A stretch of 64,000 nt of DNA from Verrucomicrobiaceae bacterium (lineage in GTDB: Bacteria; Verrucomicrobiota; Verrucomicrobiia; Verrucomicrobiales; Verrucomicrobiaceae): positions 434,001-498,000 of the forward strand of contig JACKQF010000002.1 in NCBI GenBank assembly GCA_024232965.1, written 5' to 3'. Made by a program: the position numbers and the translations under genes. This document shows, piece by piece, positions 7,979-16,552 of this stretch; position 1 is the stretch's first letter; every line of letters starts with the position of its first letter. The notes below the pieces were generated by a model. The model saw only the letters and a list, made by a program, of their open reading frames with translations, was not told the DNA's origin and ran no database searches.

Positions 7979-8761
7979 TCAACGGGCCTTCCGGCAGACG
8001 TCGCAGATCTCATCACCGTCATCCGTGACCCGGAATTCGAGCTTTGGGTCATCGCTCTCCGTTTTACCGCAGACGTTGCACTTGTGAAAGTAGGGGAGCT
8101 CCGGTGCCATCGCCGCATTGAATCGCTGGCGCCGCTCCATCGCAACGGCACGCGTTTTCGTCTGCTTCAGCAAGCCCGGTCCGAAGGCGATCAGGAAATT
8201 CAGGTGCCCCAGGACCACCGGCCAGAACTGGCGACTATCCCGCACAATGGCGAAGAACGCGTAAGCGACTGCCATCCATGCCACCCATCGCACTTTGATT
8301 GGAATGAAAAAATTCAGCCGAATCTCCCGGTCAGGGAAATACATCGCAAAAGCCAATAGGAAACTCGACGACAGCCAGAGCGTCGTAGTTGGCACGTTCA
8401 ACGTCAGCGCACCGGCAACCAAAGCTGCCCAGCCTCCGAATACGTAAAGATTCAGTCGAAAAGGCCACCAGGCCTGCTCGAGGCCCCGTCCGACCCACGA
8501 CAAGACAATGATCGAAAAAGCACCCGATAGAGGGGTCAGGTATCCCGGGATAAACATGAAGGTCACCAAGCGCCAGACCTCGCCAGCCCAAACGCTGCGG
8601 GGGTGCAGAATCAGTAATTCCAAGAACTTCCCACCCGCCCCGCGTGCATCTGCCACCATAAAGCAGACCAGGGTGACGAGCTGCAAGGCTGCGAGGAGGA
8701 CAAGCAGATGAGGAATGGCAAAACGAGCAAAGCGAGATTCAAGGCTGGTAAGTAGCGACAT
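7979..8761 (-). CDS. Rhomboid-like membrane protein with C-terminal zinc-ribbon motif
   Basis: A 260-residue polytopic membrane protein. Several rhomboid-superfamily cues are visible. EVWRLVTFMF at 61-70 matches the WR-containing L1 region, GRGLEQAWW at 91-99 resembles the GxxLE/W segment, and the F-P-D-R-E loop precedes IPIKVRW at about 154-159. The rhomboid nucleophile motif GxSG is not conserved: the corresponding helix reads WLSSSFLLAF at 129-138. A His (VLGHLNF, 186) stands near where the catalytic His would be. After the last helix a soluble tail carries two CxxC pairs (C228/C231 and C253/C256), probably binding zinc. The protein may therefore be a pseudoprotease of the derlin/TMEM115 kind. 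ATG at 8761 was chosen because a 59-codon upstream extension lacks family resemblance. Confidence 0.72.
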   Translation of the reverse strand: MSLLTSLESRFARFAIPHLLVLLAALQLVTLVCFMVADARGAGGKFLELLILHPRSVWAGEVWRLVTFMFIPGYLTPLSGAFSIIVLSWVGRGLEQAWWPFRLNLYVFGGWAALVAGALTLNVPTTTLWLSSSFLLAFAMYFPDREIRLNFFIPIKVRWVAWMAVAYAFFAIVRDSRQFWPVVLGHLNFLIAFGPGLLKQTKTRAVAMERRQRFNAAMAPELPYFHKCNVCGKTESDDPKLEFRVTDDGDEICDVCRKAR

Positions 8762-9196
8762 GGGCAAGAGAAGTGCACCGTGGCGGTTTTCCTGCCAGAC
8801 CGCAAGCCCGCAGGCGACCTTTGACAAATCAGACGAACTTGAAACGGGCATACATTTGCTCAACGCACTGCATTTAACGGTCACGGCACCGCAAAGCCCC
8901 GGACTCCTCCTATGCCCCTGTTGACTTTCGATAAACAAATGGTCACTGTCTTATTGACTAGCTCTCCTACCGGAAAATTGAGCACTCAATGCGTAAACCG
9001 TTGATTCTCAGCAGTTTAGAATACGGCGAAGGCAAACGGCTGCATAGATCTTAAAAAATATAGCAGAAAACTTCCAACGTTTTATGAGATGCCGCTGTCT
9101 ATCCGTGGTCTCTGTTTCCCCGGTGAACTCGCATAAATTATCGGAGATTCGGAGACTTGCCGGATCTTCCACTGCTATACCTAAATACAAACCCAA
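8762..9196. other. 435-base intergenic region without a recognisable gene
   Basis: This is the divergent upstream region of the rhomboid-like gene (leftward) and the glycerophosphodiesterase gene (rightward). It contains an A+T-rich patch (about 9040-9080, CTTAAAAAATATAG) that is unlike the surrounding G+C-rich DNA. It also has several promoter-like hexamers, including TTGACT near 8921. I see no RNA gene, repeat or credible small reading frame. Confidence 0.5.
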
Positions 9197-10021
9197 ATGC
9201 TGACCATTCCTTCAATCATCGCTCACCGAGGCTCCTCCTGGGACGCCCCAGAAAACACTCTTGCTGCATTCCTCCTTGCCTGGATGGAAGGAGCCGACGG
9301 AATTGAAGCAGATTTTCAAATGACCAAGGACGGGGAGATCGTCTGTGTGCATGACGAATCCCTTGAGCGCACAACCGGCAAGTCAAAGCGCGTCTCCAAT
9401 TGCACGCTCGAAGAGCTCCGCGCACTCGACGCCGGCAAATGGAAGCGCCCGCTTTACCGCGGACAGCGCATTCCGACTCTCCCAGACGTTCTTTCCACGG
9501 TTCCCGTTCATGGGCAGATCTTCATTGAACTTAAAGGTGGACCAGAAATGATCCCCCTCGTCAAAAAGCACCTCCAGGCAGCCAAGATAGATCCCGCCAA
9601 CGTCCGCATCTGTAGTTTCAACGTCGAGACTCTCCTCGCGGCCTCCGAAGCCATGCCAGACTATAACCGCCTCTTGCTGTGCAAACGCAGCACATCAGAG
9701 GGCGTTTGGGAACCTTCCCTGCACATCCTTGAAGCAACGATGCGCATGGTGAAAGCCTGCGGGATTTACCTCGACAATGTGTCCCTCGCGGCGGAACCAG
9801 AACTCGCAAAGAAGGTCCGTGCTGCTGGCAAAGAACTTCACGTCTGGACAGTCAATCGGGCTCCCGCAGCTCGTATCGCTAGCGCCATGGGAATTACTTC
9901 CCTGACCACGGATCGCCCCGGCTGGCTGCGCCGCCGCCTGTTAGCAACTCCAACATCCACCTCCGACACACCGAAGGTGAAAGCCAAGCCAGGCCGCAAG
10001 CCACGCCTTTCAAAAGCGTAG
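9197..10021 (+). CDS. Glycerophosphodiester phosphodiesterase
   Basis: GDPD-family enzyme (274 residues) that hydrolyses glycerophosphodiesters to sn-glycerol 3-phosphate and an alcohol. The metal/catalytic motifs are in place: IAHRGSSWDAPENT at residues 8-21 (HRG and ENT), then EADFQMTKDG and VHDESLERTTG (the ExD and HD pairs), and later IELKG. The region AARIASAMGITSLTTDRPGWL closes the TIM barrel. There is no signal peptide, so it is probably cytoplasmic (UgpQ-like). A short Lys/Pro-rich tail follows (KVKAKPGRKPR). The gene is monocistronic and ends shortly before a strong inverted repeat. Confidence 0.93.
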   Translation: MLTIPSIIAHRGSSWDAPENTLAAFLLAWMEGADGIEADFQMTKDGEIVCVHDESLERTTGKSKRVSNCTLEELRALDAGKWKRPLYRGQRIPTLPDVLSTVPVHGQIFIELKGGPEMIPLVKKHLQAAKIDPANVRICSFNVETLLAASEAMPDYNRLLLCKRSTSEGVWEPSLHILEATMRMVKACGIYLDNVSLAAEPELAKKVRAAGKELHVWTVNRAPAARIASAMGITSLTTDRPGWLRRRLLATPTSTSDTPKVKAKPGRKPRLSKA

Positions 10022-10030
10022 TCTGACATT

Positions 10031-10065
10031 CCAAGGCGTGACGACTCATCAGTGTCACGCCTTGG
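10031..10065 (+). terminator. Strong hairpin after the glycerophosphodiesterase gene
   Basis: A perfect 12-bp inverted repeat (CCAAGGCGTGAC at 10031-10042 with 10054-10065) can extend by three more pairs around a 4-base loop. There is no T run, so it may act as an RNA stabiliser or weak terminator between two convergent genes, or it may belong to the neighbouring repeat element. Confidence 0.5.
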
Positions 10066-10084
10066 GGCCTCTCCCCGCGTCTTC

Positions 10085-10149
10085 CCCAAGGCGAGACGGC
10101 TTCTAGCCGTCTCGTGACTCCGACCGCTGGAAGCCGTCGCTCCTTGGGG
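10085..10149. repeat. REP-like imperfect palindrome
   Basis: The outer arms (10085-10103 and 10131-10149) match as inverted repeats at 17 of 19 positions (CCCCAAGGCGAGACGGCTT). Inside, CGAGACGGCT at 10092-10101 also forms a perfect 10-bp hairpin with 10105-10114. The right arm carries the core TGGAAGCC. Related cores occur at 37532-37554 and 39814-39830 in other intergenic regions. The structure resembles bacterial REP/BIME elements and lies between convergent genes. Confidence 0.6.
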
Positions 10150-10169
10150 GGCTCCCGCCGTGTCCTCGG

Positions 10170-12950
10170 TTACGCAGGAATCAGTCCGCGAGCCGCTTCG
10201 AGTGCTGCGCTGACCTTGCTTACATCCTTGCCGCCGCCACGGGCAAAGTCGGGCTTACCGCCGCCTTTGCCGCCGACGATGGGGGCGATGGTTTGGATGA
10301 TCTTACCTGCTTGGACCTTGGATTGATGCTCTTTGGCAACGGTGGCGATGATAGCCACGCTGCCGCCCGCTGTTCCGGCGAGGACGACAATGCCGTCGAA
10401 GTTGCCCTTCAAAGCATCGCTGACGGCCATCACATAGTCTCCGTCCACATCACCCAAGTTGGCGATGATGGCGTTGTTCTCTGCGGTGGTGATGAGATCT
10501 TTGGCACGACCAGATGCCTCGCGATGCTGCGCTGCTTTGAGCGCCTTCTCCAGCGATTTCTGCTGGTCAAGGAGACTGTCGATCTTCTTCTCAAGATCCG
10601 CTGTTCCTTGGGCACTGACCTTGCCCGCCAGCGCCTTTAGGAGATCAGCCTCGGCACGAGCCACGTTGTAGGCTTCGAGCCCGGCGATGGCTTCGACGCG
10701 ACGAACGCCCGCTGCCACGGCACCCTCCGCAACGACTCGAAAGAGCCCGATCTCACCGGTCCGACGCGTGTGCGTGCCGCCGCAGAGTTCCATGCTCCAT
10801 CCGTCCAGCGCATTCGCCTTGCCGCCGATTTGGACGACGCGGACGTTCTCTGGGTACTTTTCGCCAAAGAGCTGCATGATGCCGCTGTTGGCCTTGGCCT
10901 CCGTGTAAGGAACTTCCGTCCACGACACGATGTCGTTGGCGATGATACGCTCGTTCACCAGTCGCTCGATGTCTGCCAGCTGGGTTGGGGACAAGGCAGC
11001 ACTGTTGAAGTCAAAGGTCAGTTTGTCAGGAGTAACGTTGGAGCCTTTCTGCGTCGCGTCTTGGCTCACCACTTCATGCAGAGCCCAATGCAGGATGTGC
11101 GTGACGGTGTGATGCCGCTCGATGGCATGACGACGCGCCGCATCGACCACGACTCGAACTTCCGTTCCGACCGTCGGTGCCTCCTCGCCCTCGATAAAGT
11201 GCAGCCAGGTATTGCCAACCTTCGTCGTCGTAGCGATCGGAAACGCATTGGCACCGACAATGATCTGCCCGCTATCACCAATCTGCCCTCCCATCTCCGC
11301 GTAGCAAACACTGGAGTCGAGCACCACCGCCGTCTTGTCCTTCATGGAGACGACTTCAAGCACCTTGGCATCGGTTTCGAGCGCGTCATAACCAACGAAC
11401 TCGGTGGCGTCCTTGGTTTCGATTTCGCTGACGGAGACGACCTGCTTGTTCTTCTGACCGGCTTCGCGAGCGCGTTGCTTTTGCTCCTCCATGAGCTTGT
11501 CAAAACCTTCGGTATCAACCGTCAAGCCGCGTTCGCGTGCCATGAGTTCGGTGAGATCCAGAGGGAAGCCAAAGGTATCGTAGAGTTGGAATGCGAAAGG
11601 ACCACTCAATTGTTTGCCCGAAAGTGATCCCACTTCTTCTTCAAAGAGTGCCACACCACGATCCAGCGTCCGATTAAACGCCTCTTCTTCCAACTTCAGC
11701 ACCGACTTGATCTGATCTTTCCGAGCGCGCAACTCGGGGAACACATCGCCCATGTGCAGGGCTAGGACGTCGACAAGCTTGTAGAAAAACGGCTCTTTAA
11801 ACTCAAGCGTGCGGCCATACTTCACGGCGCGGCGGAGAATGCGGCGGAGGGTGTAGTTGCGGTCGCTGTTGCCGGGCTGAATGCCGTCGGCAATGGAGAA
11901 GCTCAGCGTGCGCAAGTGGTCAGCAATGACGCGGAAGGCGACGTCGATCTTTTCCTGCTCAGTGACTGGAATGACGTGGCCCTGTGCATTCGCCTTTGGC
12001 AGCGTGCTCTGGTAATGCTTCCCACTGAGCTTGGTCAGCTCATCAAAGATCGGCTTGAAGACATCGGTGTCGTAATTGCTGATCTTGGCGTTTTCGAAGT
12101 CCGTGAAGTTCTTCGTGCCCTGAATGATGCTGGTCAGACGTTCGAAACCCATCCCCGTATCCACGTGCTGAGCGGGCAGCGGGACGAAGGTGCCATCAGG
12201 ATTGGCGTTGTACTGAATGAAAACGTTGTTCCAAATCTCAATGCAGCTCGCGTCGCTGCCGTTGACGAGCAAGGCCCCAGCGCGCTGGCGTGCTTCATCC
12301 AGTTCCACCGGACCGGGGGTAAGATCAATGTGGATCTCCGTGCAGGGGCCGCAGGGACCAGTATCGGCCATCATCCAGAAGTTGTCCTTCTTGTTGCCGT
12401 TGACGATGTGGATCTCAGGATCGAGGCCGACGGCGCGGAATTTCTCTGCCCAGAGGTCCCAGCTTTCTTGGTCGCGGTCGGCGGGATCTCCCTTCGATTT
12501 GTCGGGCTGATAAATGGTGGCGAAGACGCGGCTCGGCGGGAATTTGAAGCGCTCAACGATGAGCTCCCAGCTCCAGGAGATGGCTTCTTTTTTGAAGTAG
12601 TCACCAAAGGACCAGTTCCCCAGCATCTCGAAAAAGGTGTGGTGATAGGTGTCGAGACCGACATCCTCAAGGTCGTTGTGCTTTCCACCAGCGCGGATGC
12701 ACTTCTGCGTGTCAGCGGCACGGGTAGGTAGGCCCTTGCTCAGCACGCCCGGCCAGGTGTCCACGTCTGCGCCTCGCTCGCCGAGGAAGATGGGGACGAA
12801 CTGGTTCATGCCCGCATTGGTGAAGATGCGTGCGCCATCCCGGCTGGTGTAGCCCACGTTATCGCTGGGGACGATGGTGTGGTCCTTCGACTTGAAGAAG
12901 TCGAGGAAGGTCTGACGGATCTGGGCGGCGGTAGGTGCGGCGGCTGGCAT
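10170..12950 (-). CDS. alaS: Alanine--tRNA ligase
   Basis: Alanyl-tRNA synthetase of 926 residues from the chosen start (MPAAAPTAAQIRQTFLDFF). The typical bacterial length is 870-960. Class II catalytic core motifs are clear early on (SKDHTIVPSDN, TNAGMNQFVPIFLG). The editing domain carries the zinc-site pattern HHTVTH and, further on, CGGTH. The C-terminal C-Ala/DHHA1 domain ends with the glycine-rich GGKGGGKPDFARGGG. A frame extension of 19 codons upstream exists, but family members start at the AQIRQ region. The gene is divergent from the ECF sigma gene, separated by 191 bases that must hold both promoters. Confidence 0.96.
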   Translation of the reverse strand: MPAAAPTAAQIRQTFLDFFKSKDHTIVPSDNVGYTSRDGARIFTNAGMNQFVPIFLGERGADVDTWPGVLSKGLPTRAADTQKCIRAGGKHNDLEDVGLDTYHHTFFEMLGNWSFGDYFKKEAISWSWELIVERFKFPPSRVFATIYQPDKSKGDPADRDQESWDLWAEKFRAVGLDPEIHIVNGNKKDNFWMMADTGPCGPCTEIHIDLTPGPVELDEARQRAGALLVNGSDASCIEIWNNVFIQYNANPDGTFVPLPAQHVDTGMGFERLTSIIQGTKNFTDFENAKISNYDTDVFKPIFDELTKLSGKHYQSTLPKANAQGHVIPVTEQEKIDVAFRVIADHLRTLSFSIADGIQPGNSDRNYTLRRILRRAVKYGRTLEFKEPFFYKLVDVLALHMGDVFPELRARKDQIKSVLKLEEEAFNRTLDRGVALFEEEVGSLSGKQLSGPFAFQLYDTFGFPLDLTELMARERGLTVDTEGFDKLMEEQKQRAREAGQKNKQVVSVSEIETKDATEFVGYDALETDAKVLEVVSMKDKTAVVLDSSVCYAEMGGQIGDSGQIIVGANAFPIATTTKVGNTWLHFIEGEEAPTVGTEVRVVVDAARRHAIERHHTVTHILHWALHEVVSQDATQKGSNVTPDKLTFDFNSAALSPTQLADIERLVNERIIANDIVSWTEVPYTEAKANSGIMQLFGEKYPENVRVVQIGGKANALDGWSMELCGGTHTRRTGEIGLFRVVAEGAVAAGVRRVEAIAGLEAYNVARAEADLLKALAGKVSAQGTADLEKKIDSLLDQQKSLEKALKAAQHREASGRAKDLITTAENNAIIANLGDVDGDYVMAVSDALKGNFDGIVVLAGTAGGSVAIIATVAKEHQSKVQAGKIIQTIAPIVGGKGGGKPDFARGGGKDVSKVSAALEAARGLIPA

Positions 12951-13141
12951 GGCTAGAAAATTGAGGCCGGAACGGTAGGCGGACTTCCTCAAAGGTAAAG
13001 CGCTCAAAAAGGTGAATCCAGCCGACCTGCGGTGCCGCAGGAATAGATGTGAATGCTACTGCTAGCCCCTTTTTTACACCCGCCGTCATTCGATGGGCGT
13101 ATACTGCCCAGAGTGAGGCTCAGCCGCTCTCCCGAAGCTAC

Positions 13142-13723
13142 ATGTCAACGCGCACGCCAACGGTCCAAGACGCAACGGACGAGGACCTCCTCGTGCGCGC
13201 CGCTGGCGGTGATCAATCGGCTTTTAGCGCGCTCTATGATCGTTTTTCGCCACCTCTGTTTGCACTGATGCGCCAGATGCTGGGAGATGAGACCGAGGCC
13301 GAGGATGTGCTGCAGGAAGGCTTTGTCTATGTTTGGAAACATGCCTCCCAATTTGATGCAGCCCGCGCGAAACCCTTCACCTGGGCCGTCATGATCTTTC
13401 GCCACAAAGCCATCGATCGCATCCGCGCCCGGGGCAGACGTGCCCGGATGGAGGAGGCAGCGGCCGAAATGCCAGAGAATCTTGCCGCCGCACCCGTGAG
13501 CGCAGACGAAGCGGCTGATGCCGTGGATCGCGTCGCCATCGTGCGCGAAGCCGTGCGTGGCCTGCCAGGCGAACAACGCCGAATGATCGAGCTATCATTT
13601 CTCAAGGGGCTGACGCACCACGACATCGCATCCACCCTCGCAGTCCCGCTCGGGACGGTAAAAACGAATATTCGTCGAGGACTTTTGAAATTGCGTGACC
13701 TAGTGAAAGGAGGCACCCAATGA
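13142..13723 (+). CDS. ECF-family RNA polymerase sigma factor
   Basis: A 193-residue group 4 sigma factor. Region 2 (about residues 15-85) has DQSAFSALYDRF, then DETEAEDVLQEGFVYVW (sigma-2.2), and FTWAVMIFRHKAIDRIR. Region 4 (about 130-185) has LPGEQRRMIELSFLKGLTHH followed by the helix-turn-helix IASTLAVPLGTVKTNIRRGL. This architecture matches the SigK/RskA-associated ECF groups. The stop overlaps the start of the anti-sigma gene (ATGA at 13720-13723), indicating translational coupling. The start (MSTRTPT) was chosen over an in-frame ATG 31 codons upstream, which would extend into the alaS promoter region. It probably controls a stress or envelope regulon, perhaps including the nearby lipid genes. 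That link is inference. Confidence 0.93.
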   Translation: MSTRTPTVQDATDEDLLVRAAGGDQSAFSALYDRFSPPLFALMRQMLGDETEAEDVLQEGFVYVWKHASQFDAARAKPFTWAVMIFRHKAIDRIRARGRRARMEEAAAEMPENLAAAPVSADEAADAVDRVAIVREAVRGLPGEQRRMIELSFLKGLTHHDIASTLAVPLGTVKTNIRRGLLKLRDLVKGGTQ

Positions 13724-14628
13724 ACGATAGCCTACAAGACAAAGCCGCACTTTACGCGCTCGGCCTCCTAGAGGGCGAAGAAAGCCGTGCCTTTGAGCTG
13801 GCGATGGCCAAGGATCCCGATTTGCAGGCACTCGTGGCAGAGTTGTCGGACACGACAGCAGAACTGGCGCTCACTCTAAAGCCGATCGCGCCACCAGCCC
13901 ACCTCAAGGCGAAGGTCATGGACTCCATCATCCGCAGCGACTCCCATTCTGGTGGCAATGCACGGATGGCACCCGCGCGTCGCAGTTGGGCAATGGCGGG
14001 ATGGGGCATCGCTGCGGCGGTCACCGTCAGTAGCGTCTGGCTGTTCCAGGAACGCCAGCGCCTAACGCGTGAAATCGCCATCGTCACGAACGGCGAGGCT
14101 GAAGCCCGCGCCGAACTTTTGGACACGGCCGCCAAGCTGGCCTCCATCCAGCAGAGCGAGGCCACACTGAAGCAACAGATCGCTGCCGCCACTCAACGCG
14201 ATGACAAACTCAACCGCGAACTTGCAGACGCCAAGTCCAAGGCCGCCCAACTGGCAGGCGAGATCGCCAGCCTCCTGAAGCGCAACTACCTCGCGGAGAT
14301 GCAGATCTCCACGCTGCAGAGCACGGTCGATGAATTCAAGCAAGGCGTGGCCGTCGTCGTGTGGGATAGCGACAAGCACGAAGGCGTTTTGAAGCTGGAA
14401 AAGATGCCGCCGATTGATCCCCAAAATGACTACCAACTCTGGGTTGTCGATCCCAAGAATCCAGCACCTGTCAGCGCCGGCGTTGTCAGCGTGGATGCAC
14501 AGGGCTTTGCAAAGGTGGACTTCAAGCCAGTGGATATCGTCAGCGAGGCAGCCAAGTTTGCCCTCAGTGTTGAGCAAAAAGGCGGCGTCGATAAGGTGGC
14601 TGGCCCCATTGTGTTGATCAGCCCATGA
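13720..14628 (+). CDS. RskA-family anti-sigma factor
   Basis: Membrane-bound anti-sigma factor (302 residues) that would sequester the ECF sigma encoded just upstream. The cytoplasmic N-terminus has the typical ALYALGLLEGEESRAFELAM and DPDLQALVAEL pattern, without a full HxxxCxxC zinc motif. A single transmembrane segment follows at about 88-108 (WAMAGWGIAAAVTVSSVWLF). Next comes a long coiled coil (about 112-205), rich in Glu, Ala and Lys. A C-terminal RskA domain completes it (YQLWVVDPKNPAPVSAGVV, VDAQGFAKVDF). It overlaps the sigma gene and the downstream hydrolase by ATGA on both sides, so the three are translated as a unit. Confidence 0.9.
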   Translation: MNDSLQDKAALYALGLLEGEESRAFELAMAKDPDLQALVAELSDTTAELALTLKPIAPPAHLKAKVMDSIIRSDSHSGGNARMAPARRSWAMAGWGIAAAVTVSSVWLFQERQRLTREIAIVTNGEAEARAELLDTAAKLASIQQSEATLKQQIAAATQRDDKLNRELADAKSKAAQLAGEIASLLKRNYLAEMQISTLQSTVDEFKQGVAVVVWDSDKHEGVLKLEKMPPIDPQNDYQLWVVDPKNPAPVSAGVVSVDAQGFAKVDFKPVDIVSEAAKFALSVEQKGGVDKVAGPIVLISP

Positions 14629-15755
14629 TCCCGTCCATCAGGCTAGCAATCGCCGCGCTCGTCTTTTTCTGCACCCTGCCGGGCCTCTTCAATGTGGAGC
14701 GTCTCTGGTGGTGGAAGGCCACACTGGCGGTGACTGAATACGGACATCGCCTGGCAGTGCTGCCGTTGCTGGTGATCCTAATGTTTCGCGGCAATCCCAG
14801 CATGAAACGGCATATCGCAGATCTGCTCTGCGTTGTGTCGCTGGCCGTGCTTTTGCTGCCGCTCGGCAGTGCCATTCTCAAGTCTCGCGCTCTGCCCGCA
14901 GAACTCACGGCAAAATACGGCCCCACCGACGCAGCCACACCACCTCCGCTCTCGTTCGCCGATCTGTTCTTTGGTCAATCGCCAAGTGGACACACCGGAC
15001 AGTGGTTGACGATTCCCCGCGATGATTCCCCGCTGCGACTGATCTTTTACCGTGCCAGCAGCGCCGCACCCGCGCCCTGCATCGTCGCCTTGCATTCCGG
15101 CGGATGGGAAGGTGGCGATCCCGACGAGTTCCCCGAATGGAGCCACCACTGGGCTGCCCAAGGCTACGCCACCGCCTCCATCGACTATAGGATCGCACCC
15201 CAATGGCAGTGGCCAGCGCCACGCGATGATGTGAAGACCACGCTGTCGTATCTCAAAAGGCACTCCAGGGAACTGGGCATCAATTCCGATTGCTTCGTGC
15301 TACTCGGTCGATCAGCGGGTGCCCAGATCGCGAGCGCATGCGCCTACGCGCTGCAAGACCCAGCGATCCGTGGCTGTGTGTCGCTCTATGGCCCGGCGGA
15401 CATGGATTTTGCCTGGAAGTATGCGCGGCCCGATGACATCCTCGATTCACCCAGACTGATGCGCAATTACCTCGGCGGAGCCCCTGATGAGGCACCCAAA
15501 AACTACCACAGCGCCTCTGCCACGCTTTTTGCAGACGCGGGCCCTCCGGCGCTGATCATCCACGGGCAGCGCGATACCCTCGTCTGGCATCTCCAGAGCA
15601 GTCGGCTCGCCGCCCGATTGATGGAAAAGGACATTCCAAATCACCTCCTTGAATTCCCCTGGGCAACCCACGCGCTGGATTATCCCTTCAACGGCCCCAG
15701 CGCGCAGCTCTCGCGCTACGCGCTGCATCGATTCCTGAACATGGTCACGCGGTAA
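14625..15755 (+). CDS. Membrane-anchored alpha/beta hydrolase (BD-FAE/HSL-like)
   Basis: A 376-residue protein. The first about 90 residues contain three hydrophobic segments (residues 4-22, 43-54 and 67-85), so the catalytic domain is probably held on the outside of the inner membrane. The hydrolase domain has an oxyanion-type HSGGW at 157-161, a nucleophile elbow GRSAG with Ser230, a likely acid in HGQRDTLV, and a His in WATHALDYP. These are features of hormone-sensitive-lipase-like or feruloyl-esterase-like enzymes. Its start overlaps the anti-sigma stop (ATGA), which suggests co-regulation by the ECF sigma factor. The substrate is unknown; an acyl ester or lipid is plausible. Confidence 0.85.
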   Translation: MIPSIRLAIAALVFFCTLPGLFNVERLWWWKATLAVTEYGHRLAVLPLLVILMFRGNPSMKRHIADLLCVVSLAVLLLPLGSAILKSRALPAELTAKYGPTDAATPPPLSFADLFFGQSPSGHTGQWLTIPRDDSPLRLIFYRASSAAPAPCIVALHSGGWEGGDPDEFPEWSHHWAAQGYATASIDYRIAPQWQWPAPRDDVKTTLSYLKRHSRELGINSDCFVLLGRSAGAQIASACAYALQDPAIRGCVSLYGPADMDFAWKYARPDDILDSPRLMRNYLGGAPDEAPKNYHSASATLFADAGPPALIIHGQRDTLVWHLQSSRLAARLMEKDIPNHLLEFPWATHALDYPFNGPSAQLSRYALHRFLNMVTR

Positions 15756-15802
15756 GGTTCGCAATCCGTTTCACCAACAACGCTTCACAAGCGGCTTCTT
15801 GG

Positions 15803-16552
15803 TTAGTTGAGTTCGGCGAGCGTTGCGCGTCCCCGACGCTTTGTCTCTGGATCGTCCTTTTCGCGATTTGGCATCGCCAAACCCTTCTCCAGAAACTTCC
15901 GAGCCTCCGTTTCATTGCCCATCGCGGCGTAGGTTCGTCCGAGCTCCACCGTGTGAATGAGGCGACCAGGGTTCAGGGCAATCGCCTTTTCGAAACAGCG
16001 TAGAGCTTCGTCAAACGATGCATCCGGCAGTGCGCCATAGATCAGCTTTGCCAGCGTCCTTGTCATCCCACCTATACCCGCCAGCTCTTGATGCCAGCGG
16101 CCCAGCATGTGCCAGGCGTAGTCATTCCGAGGGTTCAGTTTCACCGCTTTTTCCGCAGCTTCTTGGATCTTGCGGGAGGCAGCGATGCTCTCCTTGTTGC
16201 CCAAGAAGGGCGTGATCTTCCCCCAACAAATTGCGTTGGACAGATAGGCATCACACTCCGATGGCGCCAATTTGATCGCACGCTCAGAATACGCCACCGC
16301 AGTCCGGCCGGAAGCCAGTTTGTCTGCATCGCTGGACAACCCTTCCATCCGATACACATACTGACGCGCGATCTTGATCATCAGCGAGGCATTGTCGGGT
16401 GCCAGTTTTTCCGCAGGCAGATAGTACTTCAGAGCATTGTCAGACTCATGCTTGGCGTCATAGGCATCGCCCTGACGAATCAATTCATCCACGTTGGCAC
16501 GCATTGCACCAGCGGACAGAACCATCAAGAGAAGCGCAGCGAAGATCTTCAT
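15803..16552 (-). CDS. Secreted TPR protein of the RMD (regulator of microtubule dynamics)-like family
   Basis: The product is 249 residues with a signal peptide (MKIFAALLLMVLSAGAMRA). It contains at least four TPR-like repeats. The pattern YYLPAEKLAPDN, ARQYVYR, AYSERAIKLAP, then YAWHMLGRWHQELA and FEKAIALNPGRLIHTVELGRTYA matches the RMD1/FAM82-like family. That family is known in eukaryotes but is also present in Bacteroidota and Verrucomicrobiota, where its function is unknown. The gene begins within the last codons of the upstream methyltransferase gene (ATGA overlap at 16549-16552), so the two are co-translated. A role as a periplasmic adaptor in lipid modification is only a guess from position. 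Confidence 0.82.
   Translation of the reverse strand: MKIFAALLLMVLSAGAMRANVDELIRQGDAYDAKHESDNALKYYLPAEKLAPDNASLMIKIARQYVYRMEGLSSDADKLASGRTAVAYSERAIKLAPSECDAYLSNAICWGKITPFLGNKESIAASRKIQEAAEKAVKLNPRNDYAWHMLGRWHQELAGIGGMTRTLAKLIYGALPDASFDEALRCFEKAIALNPGRLIHTVELGRTYAAMGNETEARKFLEKGLAMPNREKDDPETKRRGRATLAELN

Noticed and set aside
8762..8938. Upstream extension of the rhomboid-like gene
   Set aside because: It lacks resemblance to the family and has no signal or domain; ATG at 8761 begins the first helix.
10770..12731. Long plus-strand open frames opposite alaS
   Set aside because: Antisense shadows of the alanyl-tRNA synthetase gene, with no family resemblance.
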